DNA from: a bacterium UBP15_UBA6099
Lineage (GTDB): Bacteria > UBP15 > UBA6099
Assembly (NCBI GenBank): GCA_002435745.1
Contig: DIWT01000024.1
Span: 1-21,446, forward strand
Reading direction: 5' to 3'
Length of the DNA stretch: 21,446 nt
A program made the translations under genes and the position numbers. Shown in pieces: positions 8,982 to 15,065 of the stretch; within the stretch, counting starts at the first letter, position 1, and every line of letters begins with the position of its first letter. The notes under the pieces are model-generated. The model made no database searches, was not told where the DNA came from, and was given only the letters and a program-made list of their open reading frames with translations.

Positions 8982-9006
8982 CGTTACCAAGGAGACCTTG
9001 GTAACG
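8982..9006. repeat. 11-bp-stem hairpin, GTTACC version
   Basis: CGTTACCAAGG, an AGA loop, and its exact reverse complement. It is an inverted copy of the hairpin at 8917-8941 with a compensatory base-pair change. No run of T follows, so it is not an obvious terminator. Confidence 0.85.
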
Positions 9007-9138
9007 ATGAAACCCCGAATCCGCCATTAGGATTAGAGAGCGAATCGCCTCCGCGCTTCCCCTCCCGACGCCCCATGTAAAATCATTTAGAAACAGATTC
9101 CTCTGAAAACCCTTTTCCAATATCTTTTCCCATGACAC

Positions 9139-9174
9139 GCGCCGATGGGGATAGCGAAGCCTTCCCATCGGCGC
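9139..9174. repeat. hairpin with 11-bp GC-rich stem
   Basis: GCGCCGATGGG (9139-9149) pairs perfectly with CCCATCGGCGC (9164-9174) around a 14-base loop. It is followed directly by the second copy of the 42-bp repeat. Function unknown. Confidence 0.7.
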
Positions 9175-9185
9175 TAGCAGGAAAA

Positions 9186-9227
9186 GTTTTGAAAGGGATT
9201 TTAAGGGAAAACTTTTTCAAAAGTTTT
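9186..9227 (+). repeat. 42-bp direct repeat, copy 2
   Basis: All 42 bases match 8869-8910. Here the repeat merges into a longer palindrome (9201-9234) next to the end of the minus-strand oxidoreductase gene. Confidence 0.9.
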
Positions 9228-9234
9228 CCCTTAA
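9201..9234 (-). terminator. 16-bp perfect palindrome at the 3' end of the oxidoreductase pair
   Basis: TTAAGGGAAAACTTTT (9201-9216), a two-base centre, and its exact reverse complement (9219-9234). It begins 10 bases beyond the stop of the minus-strand gene ending at 9245, so it is well placed to end or protect that transcript. It has no classical T-run and an AT-rich stem, so a 3' stabilising or repeat-derived role is equally possible. Confidence 0.4.
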
Positions 9235-9244
9235 CTTCCCGCCT

Positions 9245-10240
9245 TTAGAGCGGCAGCGAGACAGGCGCGACGCGGCGGGCGGATTCGTAGGCGGCGAGAG
9301 CGATTTCGAGAGCTTTGAGGCCGTCGATCGCAGGCACGGGAGCCGGGCCGCCGCCGCGGACCGCGCGGACGAAGTCGTCGATAAGCAACGCGTCCATGTT
9401 GTCGCCCCATCCCTTCCAGACCGCCATCCCCGCTCTGTCGTCGCAACAGAGAGCGTTCTGCGCGAACGCGTCAAGCTCGATCGCGCCCGCGTCCCCGAAA
9501 ATGTTTATCGTCACGTCGCCCCATGTCGGAAACGATTTCGGGCGCGACCAGCTCGTGTCGATTGTCGCGAAAAACCCCCCTTCGAACTTCACTGACAGCA
9601 GGCCCGCGTCGTCCAGCCCCAACCCCGGATGCAGGAGAGAGTTTCCGACTTCCGCGAACACCTCGACGGCGTCGGCGGCAAGAATCCAGCGCAGGACGTC
9701 CGCCACGTGGACGGTGTGGTCGATAACCGCGCCGCCTCCGGACAGAGAGGCGTCGAGGAACCAGCCCGGGGGCATGCGTCCGTGGTTCGTGCAGGAGGCG
9801 GCCATCGGGCGGCCTATCTCCCCGCCCATGACTTTTTCCCTCAACCTCGCCACTGGCGGGGAATACCTGACAGGAAACGCGACGGAGAGAATCCGCCCGG
9901 CTCGCTCGAAAGCCGACATCATAGCGCGCGCGTCGGCGAGCGTGTGCGCGATAGGTTTTTCGCAGAGCGCGTGGACTCCGGCGGCGGCGCACGCCTCGGC
10001 GTCCCGGCGGTGCGACGCGTTTTCCGAGCATATCACCGCGAAGTCAGGTTTCAGCCGGTCGAGCAGCGCGGGCAGATTGTCGTCGAAAGCCGCGCCCAGC
10101 CTGTCCGCCGCCGCGCGCCCGCGTTGCGCATCGTCATCGTACACGCCGCGGACGGAGACGTCTTCCCGCCGCGCCAGACAGTTCGCGTAACTATTGGCGT
10201 GCGGGTGAGCGAAACTTGCCATGACCGCTTTAAGTTTCAA
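9245..10240 (-). CDS. Gfo/Idh/MocA-family oxidoreductase (distal gene of pair)
   Basis: About 331 residues. The N-terminal nucleotide-binding domain begins KLKAVMASFAHPHANSY and contains the family CEKP motif (LCEKPIAHT). The C-terminal alpha/beta domain contains GGGAVIDHTVHVADVLRW, matching the usual active-site pattern with catalytic His. Members oxidise or reduce sugars, inositols and related polyols with NAD(P). The usual GxGxxG loop is absent; SFAHPHA takes its place. I chose TTG 10240 because GGAAAGG lies 9 bases upstream. TTG 10249 and ATG 10222 are alternatives, but the ATG would cut off the first Rossmann strand. The start overlaps the end of the preceding gene, so the two form an operon. 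Substrate unknown. Confidence 0.85.
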   Translation of the reverse strand: MKLKAVMASFAHPHANSYANCLARREDVSVRGVYDDDAQRGRAAADRLGAAFDDNLPALLDRLKPDFAVICSENASHRRDAEACAAAGVHALCEKPIAHTLADARAMMSAFERAGRILSVAFPVRYSPPVARLREKVMGGEIGRPMAASCTNHGRMPPGWFLDASLSGGGAVIDHTVHVADVLRWILAADAVEVFAEVGNSLLHPGLGLDDAGLLSVKFEGGFFATIDTSWSRPKSFPTWGDVTINIFGDAGAIELDAFAQNALCCDDRAGMAVWKGWGDNMDALLIDDFVRAVRGGGPAPVPAIDGLKALEIALAAYESARRVAPVSLPL

Positions 10241-11198
10241 TGGCGACAACCTTTCCTTCCCTCGCGGAGCGCGCGATGGCGTCGGCGGCGGCCACCGCGA
10301 GCGCCGCTTCGTCCGCGCTTATCAACGGTTCCGCCCCGTTTTCTACGCAGTCCAAGAAATGTTCGAGTTGTAGAGCCATAGGAGATTTCGAAGTCGGGTT
10401 TTCGAGCCGCGAACAGCCGTCGTAAAGCGAAGTCTTGAGAGCGGGTTTGGACGCGCTGTCTATGTGGAGCAGGCCCCGGTCTCCCGCAAGCTCAAACTCG
10501 TATCTGAAGCCGATGTTTGCTGCCCAGCAGGCCTCGAAGTGGGCCATGGCGCCGGACTTGAACCGGAGGGTCGCCAGAGCGAAATCGAGGCCTGAAGCCG
10601 GGTCGCAGACGCGGCGCGCGAAAGCCCTTTCGGGCGCTCCCAGCGCCAACAGCGCAAAGTCTATGTCGTGTATCATCAGGTCGAGTATCACGCCGCCGCA
10701 GAGCGCGTCGTCGCAGTACCACGGGCGCGAGTCTGGGGGCCGGTTGGTGAGCCGGCGCGCGCGCGCCACTCCCGCCGCTCCGACGTCCCCGTTCCTGTAA
10801 CTGTTCAGCAATGTCCGGTAGTCCGGAAAAAACCGCAGGATGTGGCCGACGAGCAGCAACCGGCCCCTTGAGGCCGCCAGCGCGGCCAGCGCCCGCGCTT
10901 CCGCGGGGTCGGCGCACAGCGGTTTCTCGCAGAACACATGCGCCCCGGCTTCCAGAGACGCCCTGACCGCAGGCGCGTGCAGGTGCGTCGGCAGACACAC
11001 GTCCACCACGTCCGGCCTAGCGCGCTCAAGCATCTCTTCGATGGAAGCGAACGCCTTCATGCCCGCCGCTTCCGCCTCCGCTCGCCTCGCAGGGTCGGTG
11101 TCCGCGGCGAACGACGGACGCGAGCTTCCCGCAGCCGCGTATGCGTCGCGCCTGACCCTTGCCATGAATCCGTATCCGGCGAAACCTATCGTCGCCAT
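10230..11198 (-). CDS. Gfo/Idh/MocA-family oxidoreductase (proximal gene of pair)
   Basis: About 322 residues from ATG 11198, which has GGAGG five bases upstream. The N-terminus ATIGFAGYGFMARVRRDAY carries a glycine-rich nucleotide-binding loop. The family motifs DVCLPTHLHAP and FCEKPLCADP follow near residues 70-100. The second domain has CGGVILDLMIHDIDFALLAL with the usual Asp and His. It differs from its neighbour in having a recognisable dinucleotide loop. The frame stays open upstream to 11609, but that part runs antisense into the translin gene and is not credible. It is transcribed away from the translin gene. The two oxidoreductases may act on successive intermediates of one carbohydrate pathway, perhaps with the ThDP enzyme across the gap; this is inference. 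Confidence 0.87.
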   Translation of the reverse strand: MATIGFAGYGFMARVRRDAYAAAGSSRPSFAADTDPARRAEAEAAGMKAFASIEEMLERARPDVVDVCLPTHLHAPAVRASLEAGAHVFCEKPLCADPAEARALAALAASRGRLLLVGHILRFFPDYRTLLNSYRNGDVGAAGVARARRLTNRPPDSRPWYCDDALCGGVILDLMIHDIDFALLALGAPERAFARRVCDPASGLDFALATLRFKSGAMAHFEACWAANIGFRYEFELAGDRGLLHIDSASKPALKTSLYDGCSRLENPTSKSPMALQLEHFLDCVENGAEPLISADEAALAVAAADAIARSAREGKVVAIET

Positions 11199-11268
11199 CG
11201 CGCCCTCCGGGTGCCTTGCCGCCTCACGCCGAAATGATATGTCCGCCGCGCCGCCCTCGTCAATCTCC

Positions 11269-11297
11269 TGTTCAAAGCTCCGCAAAAACTGTATAAT
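11269..11297 (+). promoter_or_regulatory. possible promoter of the translin-family gene
   Basis: A perfect TATAAT at 11292-11297 lies about 70 bases before ATG 11366. The -35 is poor: TGTTCA at 11269-11274 with 17-base spacing, or TTCAAA at 11271-11276 with a short spacer. Confidence 0.35.
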
Positions 11298-11365
11298 CGG
11301 CGGAACACGGCGCGGCGCCGCAAGACAGCGCGACACGCGAGGCCCGCGCGATTGAGGAGACAATA

Positions 11366-11980
11366 ATGAGCCTGACGGAAAAGTTTTACGCTGAGATAGA
11401 AACCCTAAAAAACCATTTCGACGGCATAGACGGCAAACGCGAATGGGCGTATGTGACGGCAAGGGAGTTGCGCCGCGACTCCGTGCAGGCGGTGCGCCAC
11501 ATCCACCGCGGCAGGTTCGACGAAGCCCGCGAGCTGATAGCCAAAGGCCGCAACGCCGCGGTAGAACTCGCCGCCCTCGAAAGCAGGTTCGGTTTCGCTG
11601 AAGAGGCACAACAGGAATACGCCGAAGCCGCCCTCACTCTGGCTTTCATATCCGGACAGGAACCGCCCTCGCGCGAGGACATCGGGGCCACCGAACGCGG
11701 CTACCTCCTCGGCATGGCGGACGTCATCGGCGAGCTTCGCCGCCACATTCTCGACCTGCTCCGCAACGACCGCATCGACGAATCAATCGCCTTCATGGAC
11801 TTGATGGACGACCTGCAGGGCATCCTCATGAAGTTCGACCACACGGACGCCGTGCTGCCGATGCGCCGCAAACAGGACCAGTTCCGCCCCATAATCGAAC
11901 GCACACGCGGCGACCTCACCAATATCATCTGCCAGAAAAAACTCGAACAGCGACTCCGCGAAAGCGCTCAGCCGGAATAA
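11366..11980 (+). CDS. translin/TRAX-family RNA-binding protein, probable RNase
   Basis: A 204-residue, almost wholly alpha-helical protein recognised as translin family by YLLGMADVIGELRRHILDLL (residues 113-132), the MRRKQDQFRPIIERTRGDLT block near 166-185, and the early TARELRRDSVQAVRHIH helix. Translin and TRAX form the C3PO RNase in eukaryotes, and archaeal homologues form a similar octamer. In TRAX the catalytic acids are the two Glu of a QEYxEA motif and an Asp and Glu in LGxADxxGE; here these correspond to E84, E87, D119 and E123, all present. GAGGAG lies six bases before ATG 11366. It stands alone, divergent from the oxidoreductase pair, so context gives no hint of its RNA target. Cytoplasmic. 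Confidence 0.85.
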   Translation: MSLTEKFYAEIETLKNHFDGIDGKREWAYVTARELRRDSVQAVRHIHRGRFDEARELIAKGRNAAVELAALESRFGFAEEAQQEYAEAALTLAFISGQEPPSREDIGATERGYLLGMADVIGELRRHILDLLRNDRIDESIAFMDLMDDLQGILMKFDHTDAVLPMRRKQDQFRPIIERTRGDLTNIICQKKLEQRLRESAQPE

Positions 11981-12062
11981 CCTCCGCATCCCGGCGACAC
12001 CCCCCGACCGCATCGCTTGTCTCCCGCGCTGTTTCGCATGCGACGGCAGTTCGAGTCGATGA

Positions 12063-12261
12063 TTCAACCCAAATCCTTCATTGGGATTCTGGAGCGATTG
12101 TTCAGAGCGGATGAAACTCTGAACGCAAGGCGCATTTTTGCAGTGAATAGAACTTATGGTTCATGAACAATAGGGCGCCACCCCCAAACTCGTTTGGGGG
12201 TGAAAAACGGTTCGCCGCTATGAAAATCGACCCGGCTCGTCGGCTCTGTCGACGAATCCGG
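12063..12261 (+). repeat. dispersed ~190-bp repeat, copy B with nested hairpin
   Basis: Counterpart of 13-194. The outer blocks align (12063-12170 and 12210-12261), whereas the middle (12171-12209) is replaced by a different sequence containing a hairpin of the CACCC family. The 24 bases beyond it lead straight to the end of the SecB-like gene, so the repeat marks the edge of the TAC segment. Confidence 0.8.
12173..12202. repeat. CACCC-family hairpin, copy 1 (nested in repeat B)
   Basis: Stem CACCCCCAAA/TTTGGGGGTG (12179-12188 with 12193-12202) preceded by GGGCGC. Related elements lie at 13995, 18315, 18384 and 18449. The stem bases differ between copies, but pairing is kept on both arms in most. 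Confidence 0.75.
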
Positions 12262-12289
12262 TTTCAACGACTTCAGCGAATAACGCCGG

Positions 12290-12748
12290 CTACTCTTCCT
12301 GCTTTTCTGCGGCTTCGAGTTTGCTTTTGACGACTTCTTGCATATTGACCAGAGGAAGCAAGAAAGGGCCGGACTCGCACATGCCCGTGGCTTGAGCCAC
12401 CAAGCCGCGCGCGACGCCGAAAAGGTTTGTAAGGCATAGCAGAGGCACATACTTATAGACTTCCTCCGAGGGCGCGTCTTCTGGAAATGAAAACACTCCT
12501 GTCAGCGACACGGAAATCTTCTCAAAAGAGGCGTCGTCGGGCGAGTCTAAATCTATGTTGATCGGCACGATGTAAACCGGTTCGTCTTCCACTTTTCTAA
12601 CGTCGAAATCTATGCCCACCCGCCACTCTGTCTCTTCGCCGCTCCCGGCGCTCTCGTCCGGCGAAGGGAGCTGAGTGAGGCCGCCTCTGGTTTTTATCTC
12701 CAGACGGGTCAGGCAGCACTGTTCCATTTTCATTAGCGAAAGCGTCAT
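12290..12748 (-). CDS. SecB-like chaperone of a toxin-antitoxin-chaperone module
   Basis: A 152-residue acidic protein that aligns by eye with the SecB fold. It has a beta-strand-rich middle (VYIVPINIDLD, then ISVSLTGVFSFPED, corresponding to SecB's extended strands and GxF turn). A C-terminal helix region, LLCLTNLFGVARGLVAQAT, parallels SecB's LFPYAR segment, and FLLPLVNMQEVV parallels its LPPINF motif. Solitary SecB-like proteins occur as the third gene of HigBA-type TAC operons, where they bind the antitoxin's C-terminal tail and protect it from degradation. It lies 24 bases after the antitoxin stop, with AGAAAGGA before its ATG. A housekeeping SecB is less likely given its divergence and the context. 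The similarity is remote, so it should be tested by profile search. Confidence 0.72.
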   Translation of the reverse strand: MTLSLMKMEQCCLTRLEIKTRGGLTQLPSPDESAGSGEETEWRVGIDFDVRKVEDEPVYIVPINIDLDSPDDASFEKISVSLTGVFSFPEDAPSEEVYKYVPLLCLTNLFGVARGLVAQATGMCESGPFLLPLVNMQEVVKSKLEAAEKQEE

Positions 12749-12772
12749 TTAATAATTCCTTTCTGAGACGAT

Positions 12773-13198
12773 TCAGGCGCACCGGACCAGTATTTTCTGG
12801 TCTTCGTCGTATTCAAAAAAGTACTTTGAAAAATCGAAATCCGGCGCCTGCCTCGCTATTTCGGCGGAGCAATTGTGCGAGGGCTGGTTCTTCACTGTAA
12901 CTTCGTAACGGTGGGATTCTTTCGGAATAAAAGCGGGGGGGTTAACATCCAGTTCGAGCGCCTCCGCAATTTTTGCGATTGTCATAAGAGTCATGTTCGT
13001 GCCGTGGTTCAGAAGCTTTGACACATAAGGCTGCGTTTTGCCTATCCTTGCGGCAAGTTCTGTCCGGGACACGCGAAGTTCTTTCATTCTTTCACAGAAC
13101 GCCTCGTTTATCTCCACCATCAGTTTTGACGCCGCGTATTGAGGATCATTCTTTATTTCCTCAAATACGCTCTCCGCCCATTCTCCGCGCTGTAACAT
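12773..13198 (-). CDS. HigA-like antitoxin, XRE-type HTH with C-terminal tail
   Basis: A 141-residue protein. Residues ~34-88 form a Cro/C1-type helix-turn-helix (ERMKELRVSRTELAARIGK, then QPYVSKLLNHG, then MTIAKIAEALEL). Before it is a short helix resembling the N-terminus of HigA antitoxins. After it is a tail of about 50 residues ending in an aromatic, acidic stretch (FDFSKYFFEYDEDQKI). Ordinary HigA proteins lack such a tail; TAC antitoxins carry a chaperone-addiction (ChAD) extension there. The start at 13198 has GAGAGG about 10 bases upstream, and the gene begins 22 bases after the toxin stop. It probably neutralises the toxin and represses the operon by binding the operators at 13614-13671. 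The position between toxin and SecB-like genes is the main support. Confidence 0.85.
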   Translation of the reverse strand: MLQRGEWAESVFEEIKNDPQYAASKLMVEINEAFCERMKELRVSRTELAARIGKTQPYVSKLLNHGTNMTLMTIAKIAEALELDVNPPAFIPKESHRYEVTVKNQPSHNCSAEIARQAPDFDFSKYFFEYDEDQKILVRCA

Positions 13199-13220
13199 GA
13201 CAAATCATCCTCTCTTGTTT

Positions 13221-13607
13221 CTATTCTTCTTTTTGCCGGTTTTGATCCTTATATAAATTCTTCAGGCTCTCAGATTTCTGTATGGCTCTTGTCTGAACGT
13301 CTTCTACCCCTTTTTTACATCCATTGGTCAAAATGAATGAGCCGCTGTTTTCAAAAAAACCGAATATTCTGAATGATTTCACCTTAATCTCATAAATGTT
13401 CTGCCTGACTCTCCTGAATTGATTCTCATTGTTAGGCGCGCCGCGTTCCGCAAATCGCTCCAAAACGGCGATTATCGCTATAAACGCCGCCTTATTCTCG
13501 ATTCTGGCCTTGTTCAGAAAGTCTTTTGATTCACATCTGTCATTCCTCGCCAAGAAACATATCTCGTAACTGTCGCCTTTAAATGCAAGCTCTTTTTTCA
13601 GCGTCAT
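13221..13607 (-). CDS. HigB/RelE-superfamily toxin (Gp49-like)
   Basis: A 128-residue basic protein. The fold pattern matches RelE-superfamily HigB/Gp49-type mRNA interferases: an initial strand (YEICFLA), two helices, then strands containing FRRVRQNIYEIKV, FRIFGFFENSGSFILTNGC, and a helix starting KKGVEDVQTRAIQKSESL. In this family the toxin cleaves mRNA on the translating ribosome. It is the first gene of the operon, as usual for higBA where toxin precedes antitoxin. The only plausible start is ATG 13607, which lies almost at the predicted transcription start, so translation may be leaderless or use the distant AAAGG. GC content is clearly lower than in surrounding housekeeping genes, consistent with horizontal acquisition. 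Confidence 0.78.
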   Translation of the reverse strand: MTLKKELAFKGDSYEICFLARNDRCESKDFLNKARIENKAAFIAIIAVLERFAERGAPNNENQFRRVRQNIYEIKVKSFRIFGFFENSGSFILTNGCKKGVEDVQTRAIQKSESLKNLYKDQNRQKEE

Positions 13608-13610
13608 TAT

Positions 13611-13639
13611 ATGATAACCTTTAAGTTATGGCGCGTCAA
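13611..13639 (-). promoter_or_regulatory. TAC operon promoter
   Basis: Read on the minus strand, TTGACG (13634-13639) and TATCAT (13611-13616) are separated by 17 bases. Transcription would begin at about 13604, inside or next to the toxin ATG, which suggests a leaderless message or a somewhat different start. The -10 overlaps operator 1. Confidence 0.6.
13614..13629. promoter_or_regulatory. operator 1, ATAAC-N6-GTTAT
   Basis: Perfect inverted repeat ATAAC(CTTTAA)GTTAT covering part of the -10 element and the spacer of the TAC promoter. The same half-sites and spacing recur at 13656-13671. Likely bound by a dimer of the HTH antitoxin. Confidence 0.65.
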
Positions 13640-13655
13640 CCTGTTTCAAAAAATA

Positions 13656-13671
13656 ATAACTCACAGGTTAT
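13656..13671. promoter_or_regulatory. operator 2, ATAAC-N6-GTTAT
   Basis: Inverted repeat ATAAC(TCACAG)GTTAT. Its centre is 42 bases from that of operator 1, four turns of B-DNA, so both sites face the same side of the helix. It lies 16 bases upstream of the -35 element, where a second dimer could strengthen repression by looping or cooperative contact. Confidence 0.6.
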
Positions 13672-13994
13672 GCGCCGTGATTGCGGCTTCTCTAAACACG
13701 CATTACAGTCAAATCACAGAATGCCTTATCTCTCTTGGTACGGCTGCCGCACATTATTCTTATCAACAGGTGTTTCTATTTTAGAAATTGATTATAGCGC
13801 CGAAATAAATCAGTTCGCCATATTCTCCAATAAATTATTGCTGTTTGTCGTTTGCTTGTTGTCTCTTATCGGTCGCTCGCGCATTTTGCTGATCTGTTAA
13901 TTGCGCGCATGAAGGCAGGCATCGATGTGTGTTCAGTGGTTCGACGGGGCGGCAGGGTATATACGATGTATTATTTGATTTTGCCCATTGTGAC

Positions 13995-14023
13995 GGGCGC
14001 CACCCACAACCCCGTTGTGGGTG
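13995..14023. repeat. CACCC-family hairpin, copy 2
   Basis: GGGCGC followed by stem CACCCACAAC/GTTGTGGGTG (14001-14010 with 14014-14023) around a CCC loop. Together with the copy at 12173-12202 it brackets the TAC operon. Confidence 0.75.
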
Positions 14024-14060
14024 TGAGATGGGTAAAACCAATTCAGAACTGGCATAAGTT

Positions 14061-14095
14061 AAAAAAACCGCCCCGATGTGAGTCGGGGCGGTTTT
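14061..14095 (-). terminator. rho-independent terminator of the SDR gene
   Basis: A 13-bp stem AAAACCGCCCCGA/TCGGGGCGGTTTT (14064-14076 with 14083-14095) around a six-base loop. On the minus strand it ends in seven T, about 80 bases beyond the SDR stop. T-rich sequence on the plus side may allow action in both directions. Confidence 0.85.
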
Positions 14096-14173
14096 GGTTT
14101 TCTTAAATCCGAAACTAATGGATGTTCCGGGTTCGGAACGCGCGACGCGGTTGCGTTGCGCGCGGGCGACGGT

Positions 14174-14986
14174 TCAGGTCTTGAGGCCGCCGCTCACGTT
14201 CAGCGTCACTCCGGTCAGGTAGTCGGAGCCGGAGGTTGACAGGAAATAGACCACGCGGGCGATGTCGATAGGCGCGCCCATGCGGATTCCCATGAAATTC
14301 ATGTACATCAGGGACTGCTGTCTGTCCTGATCGGGGATTCCGATGTCGGAGCCTTCGGGTTTTTTCTGAGTGAGGCGGGTGTCGATCCAGCCGGGGGCGA
14401 CGCAGTTGCACTGCACATTGAACATGAGGCCTTCGATGGCGACTGTCTTGGTGAGTCCGACTATGCCGGATTTCGCCGCCGAGTAGTTGGCCTGACCCTT
14501 GTTGCCGAACAGCCCCGCGACTGAGGAGGTGTTGATGATTTTGCGGGATTTTTTCTCTTTGCCGTCGGCTTTCGCGAGGTCGCGCATGGCGGCCATCGCC
14601 GCCTGACAGCAGAAGAACGTGCCCTTCATGTTCACATCCACGATGAAGTCCCACATATCTTCGGACATCTTGTGGAGCATGCCGTCGCGGGTGATGCCCG
14701 CGATGTTCGCCATGATGTCCAGCCCGCCGAACTTGTCGAGGGCGGTCTTGACCGTCTTCTGCACGTCGTCTTTGGAGGCGACGTTGCCCGCGATGGCGAC
14801 GCCGTCGCTGCCAGCCTTCTTGACCAGTTCGAGAGTTTCGTTCGCCGGCTCGATGTCAAGGTCGTTGACGATGATCTTCGCGCCGCCTTCCGCGAGGGCT
14901 ACCGCCACCGTCTGGCCTATTCCGCGCCCGGCCCCGGTGACCACCGCTACTTTTCCGTCTAATTTGAAATCATTAAGTATGGCCAT
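14174..14986 (-). CDS. short-chain dehydrogenase/reductase, FabG-like
   Basis: A 270-residue classical SDR. It shows the NAD(P) loop TGAGRGIG (17-24), NIAG (94-97), the structural Asn119, and the catalytic Ser155 and Y168-S-A-A-K172. The C-terminal DYLTGVTLNVSGGLKT is typical of FabG/3-oxoacyl reductase-like members. An extra basic loop (about 137-148, ending DGKEKKSRK) and a segment near 210-230 distinguish it from plain FabG. No fatty-acid synthesis genes adjoin it, so the substrate (3-oxoacyl thioester, another 3-oxo compound, or a sugar alcohol) is open. The Asp following the second strand (NDLD) suggests NAD rather than NADP preference. The start has a GGGGG-type ribosome binding site; the gene has its own promoter and terminator and is monocistronic. 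Confidence 0.88.
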   Translation of the reverse strand: MAILNDFKLDGKVAVVTGAGRGIGQTVAVALAEGGAKIIVNDLDIEPANETLELVKKAGSDGVAIAGNVASKDDVQKTVKTALDKFGGLDIMANIAGITRDGMLHKMSEDMWDFIVDVNMKGTFFCCQAAMAAMRDLAKADGKEKKSRKIINTSSVAGLFGNKGQANYSAAKSGIVGLTKTVAIEGLMFNVQCNCVAPGWIDTRLTQKKPEGSDIGIPDQDRQQSLMYMNFMGIRMGAPIDIARVVYFLSTSGSDYLTGVTLNVSGGLKT

Positions 14987-15037
14987 TCTTTTCCCCCTTA
15001 AACAAGCGTTATTTTGATTTGATGTTGCGATATGAAT

Positions 15038-15065
15038 GTTATCAGAACGCCCGCGCGATTGTAAA
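15038..15065 (-). promoter_or_regulatory. probable promoter of the SDR gene
   Basis: On the minus strand, TTTACA (15060-15065) and GATAAC (15038-15043) are 16 bases apart, giving a leader of about 45 bases before the SDR ATG at 14986. Confidence 0.4.

Larger units (their letters stand above)
8579..9244. other. gene-free, hairpin-rich intergenic region
   Basis: No convincing coding sequence on either strand in 666 bases between convergent genes. Besides the repeats listed separately it holds perfect or near-perfect stems: GAATCTTT/AAAGATTC (8623-8642), CAAGGAAACTT/AAGTTTCCTTG with a TGAA loop (8665-8690), and GAGCGTCGGA/TCCGACGCTC (8713-8722 with 8745-8754). Positions ~9013-9049 resemble the first part of the ~190-bp repeat (compare 16-49). 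The stem at 8665-8690 could help terminate the upstream gene, but no T-run follows. Confidence 0.7.
11981..12289. other. intergenic gap between translin gene and TAC operon
   Basis: Positions 11981-12062 show nothing notable. The rest is repeat copy B with a nested hairpin (listed separately). No gene is visible, and no T-run terminator follows the translin gene. Confidence 0.7.
13640..14060. other. AT-rich region without recognisable gene
   Basis: Between the TAC promoter and the SDR terminator. A 90-codon plus-strand frame (13628-13900) has no ribosome binding site and an uneven, Leu-rich composition, and I do not consider it a gene. Apart from operator 2 and the hairpin at 13995 I see nothing. 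It could be residual sequence from the event that brought in the TAC operon. Confidence 0.55.

Noticed and set aside
12290..12748. SecB-like gene considered as the housekeeping secB
   Set aside because: It is divergent from typical SecB and stands third in a toxin-antitoxin operon, which fits a TAC chaperone better.
13628..13900. 90-codon plus-strand frame beside the TAC promoter
   Set aside because: No ribosome binding site, starts within the operator region, and has no recognisable domain; more likely noncoding.
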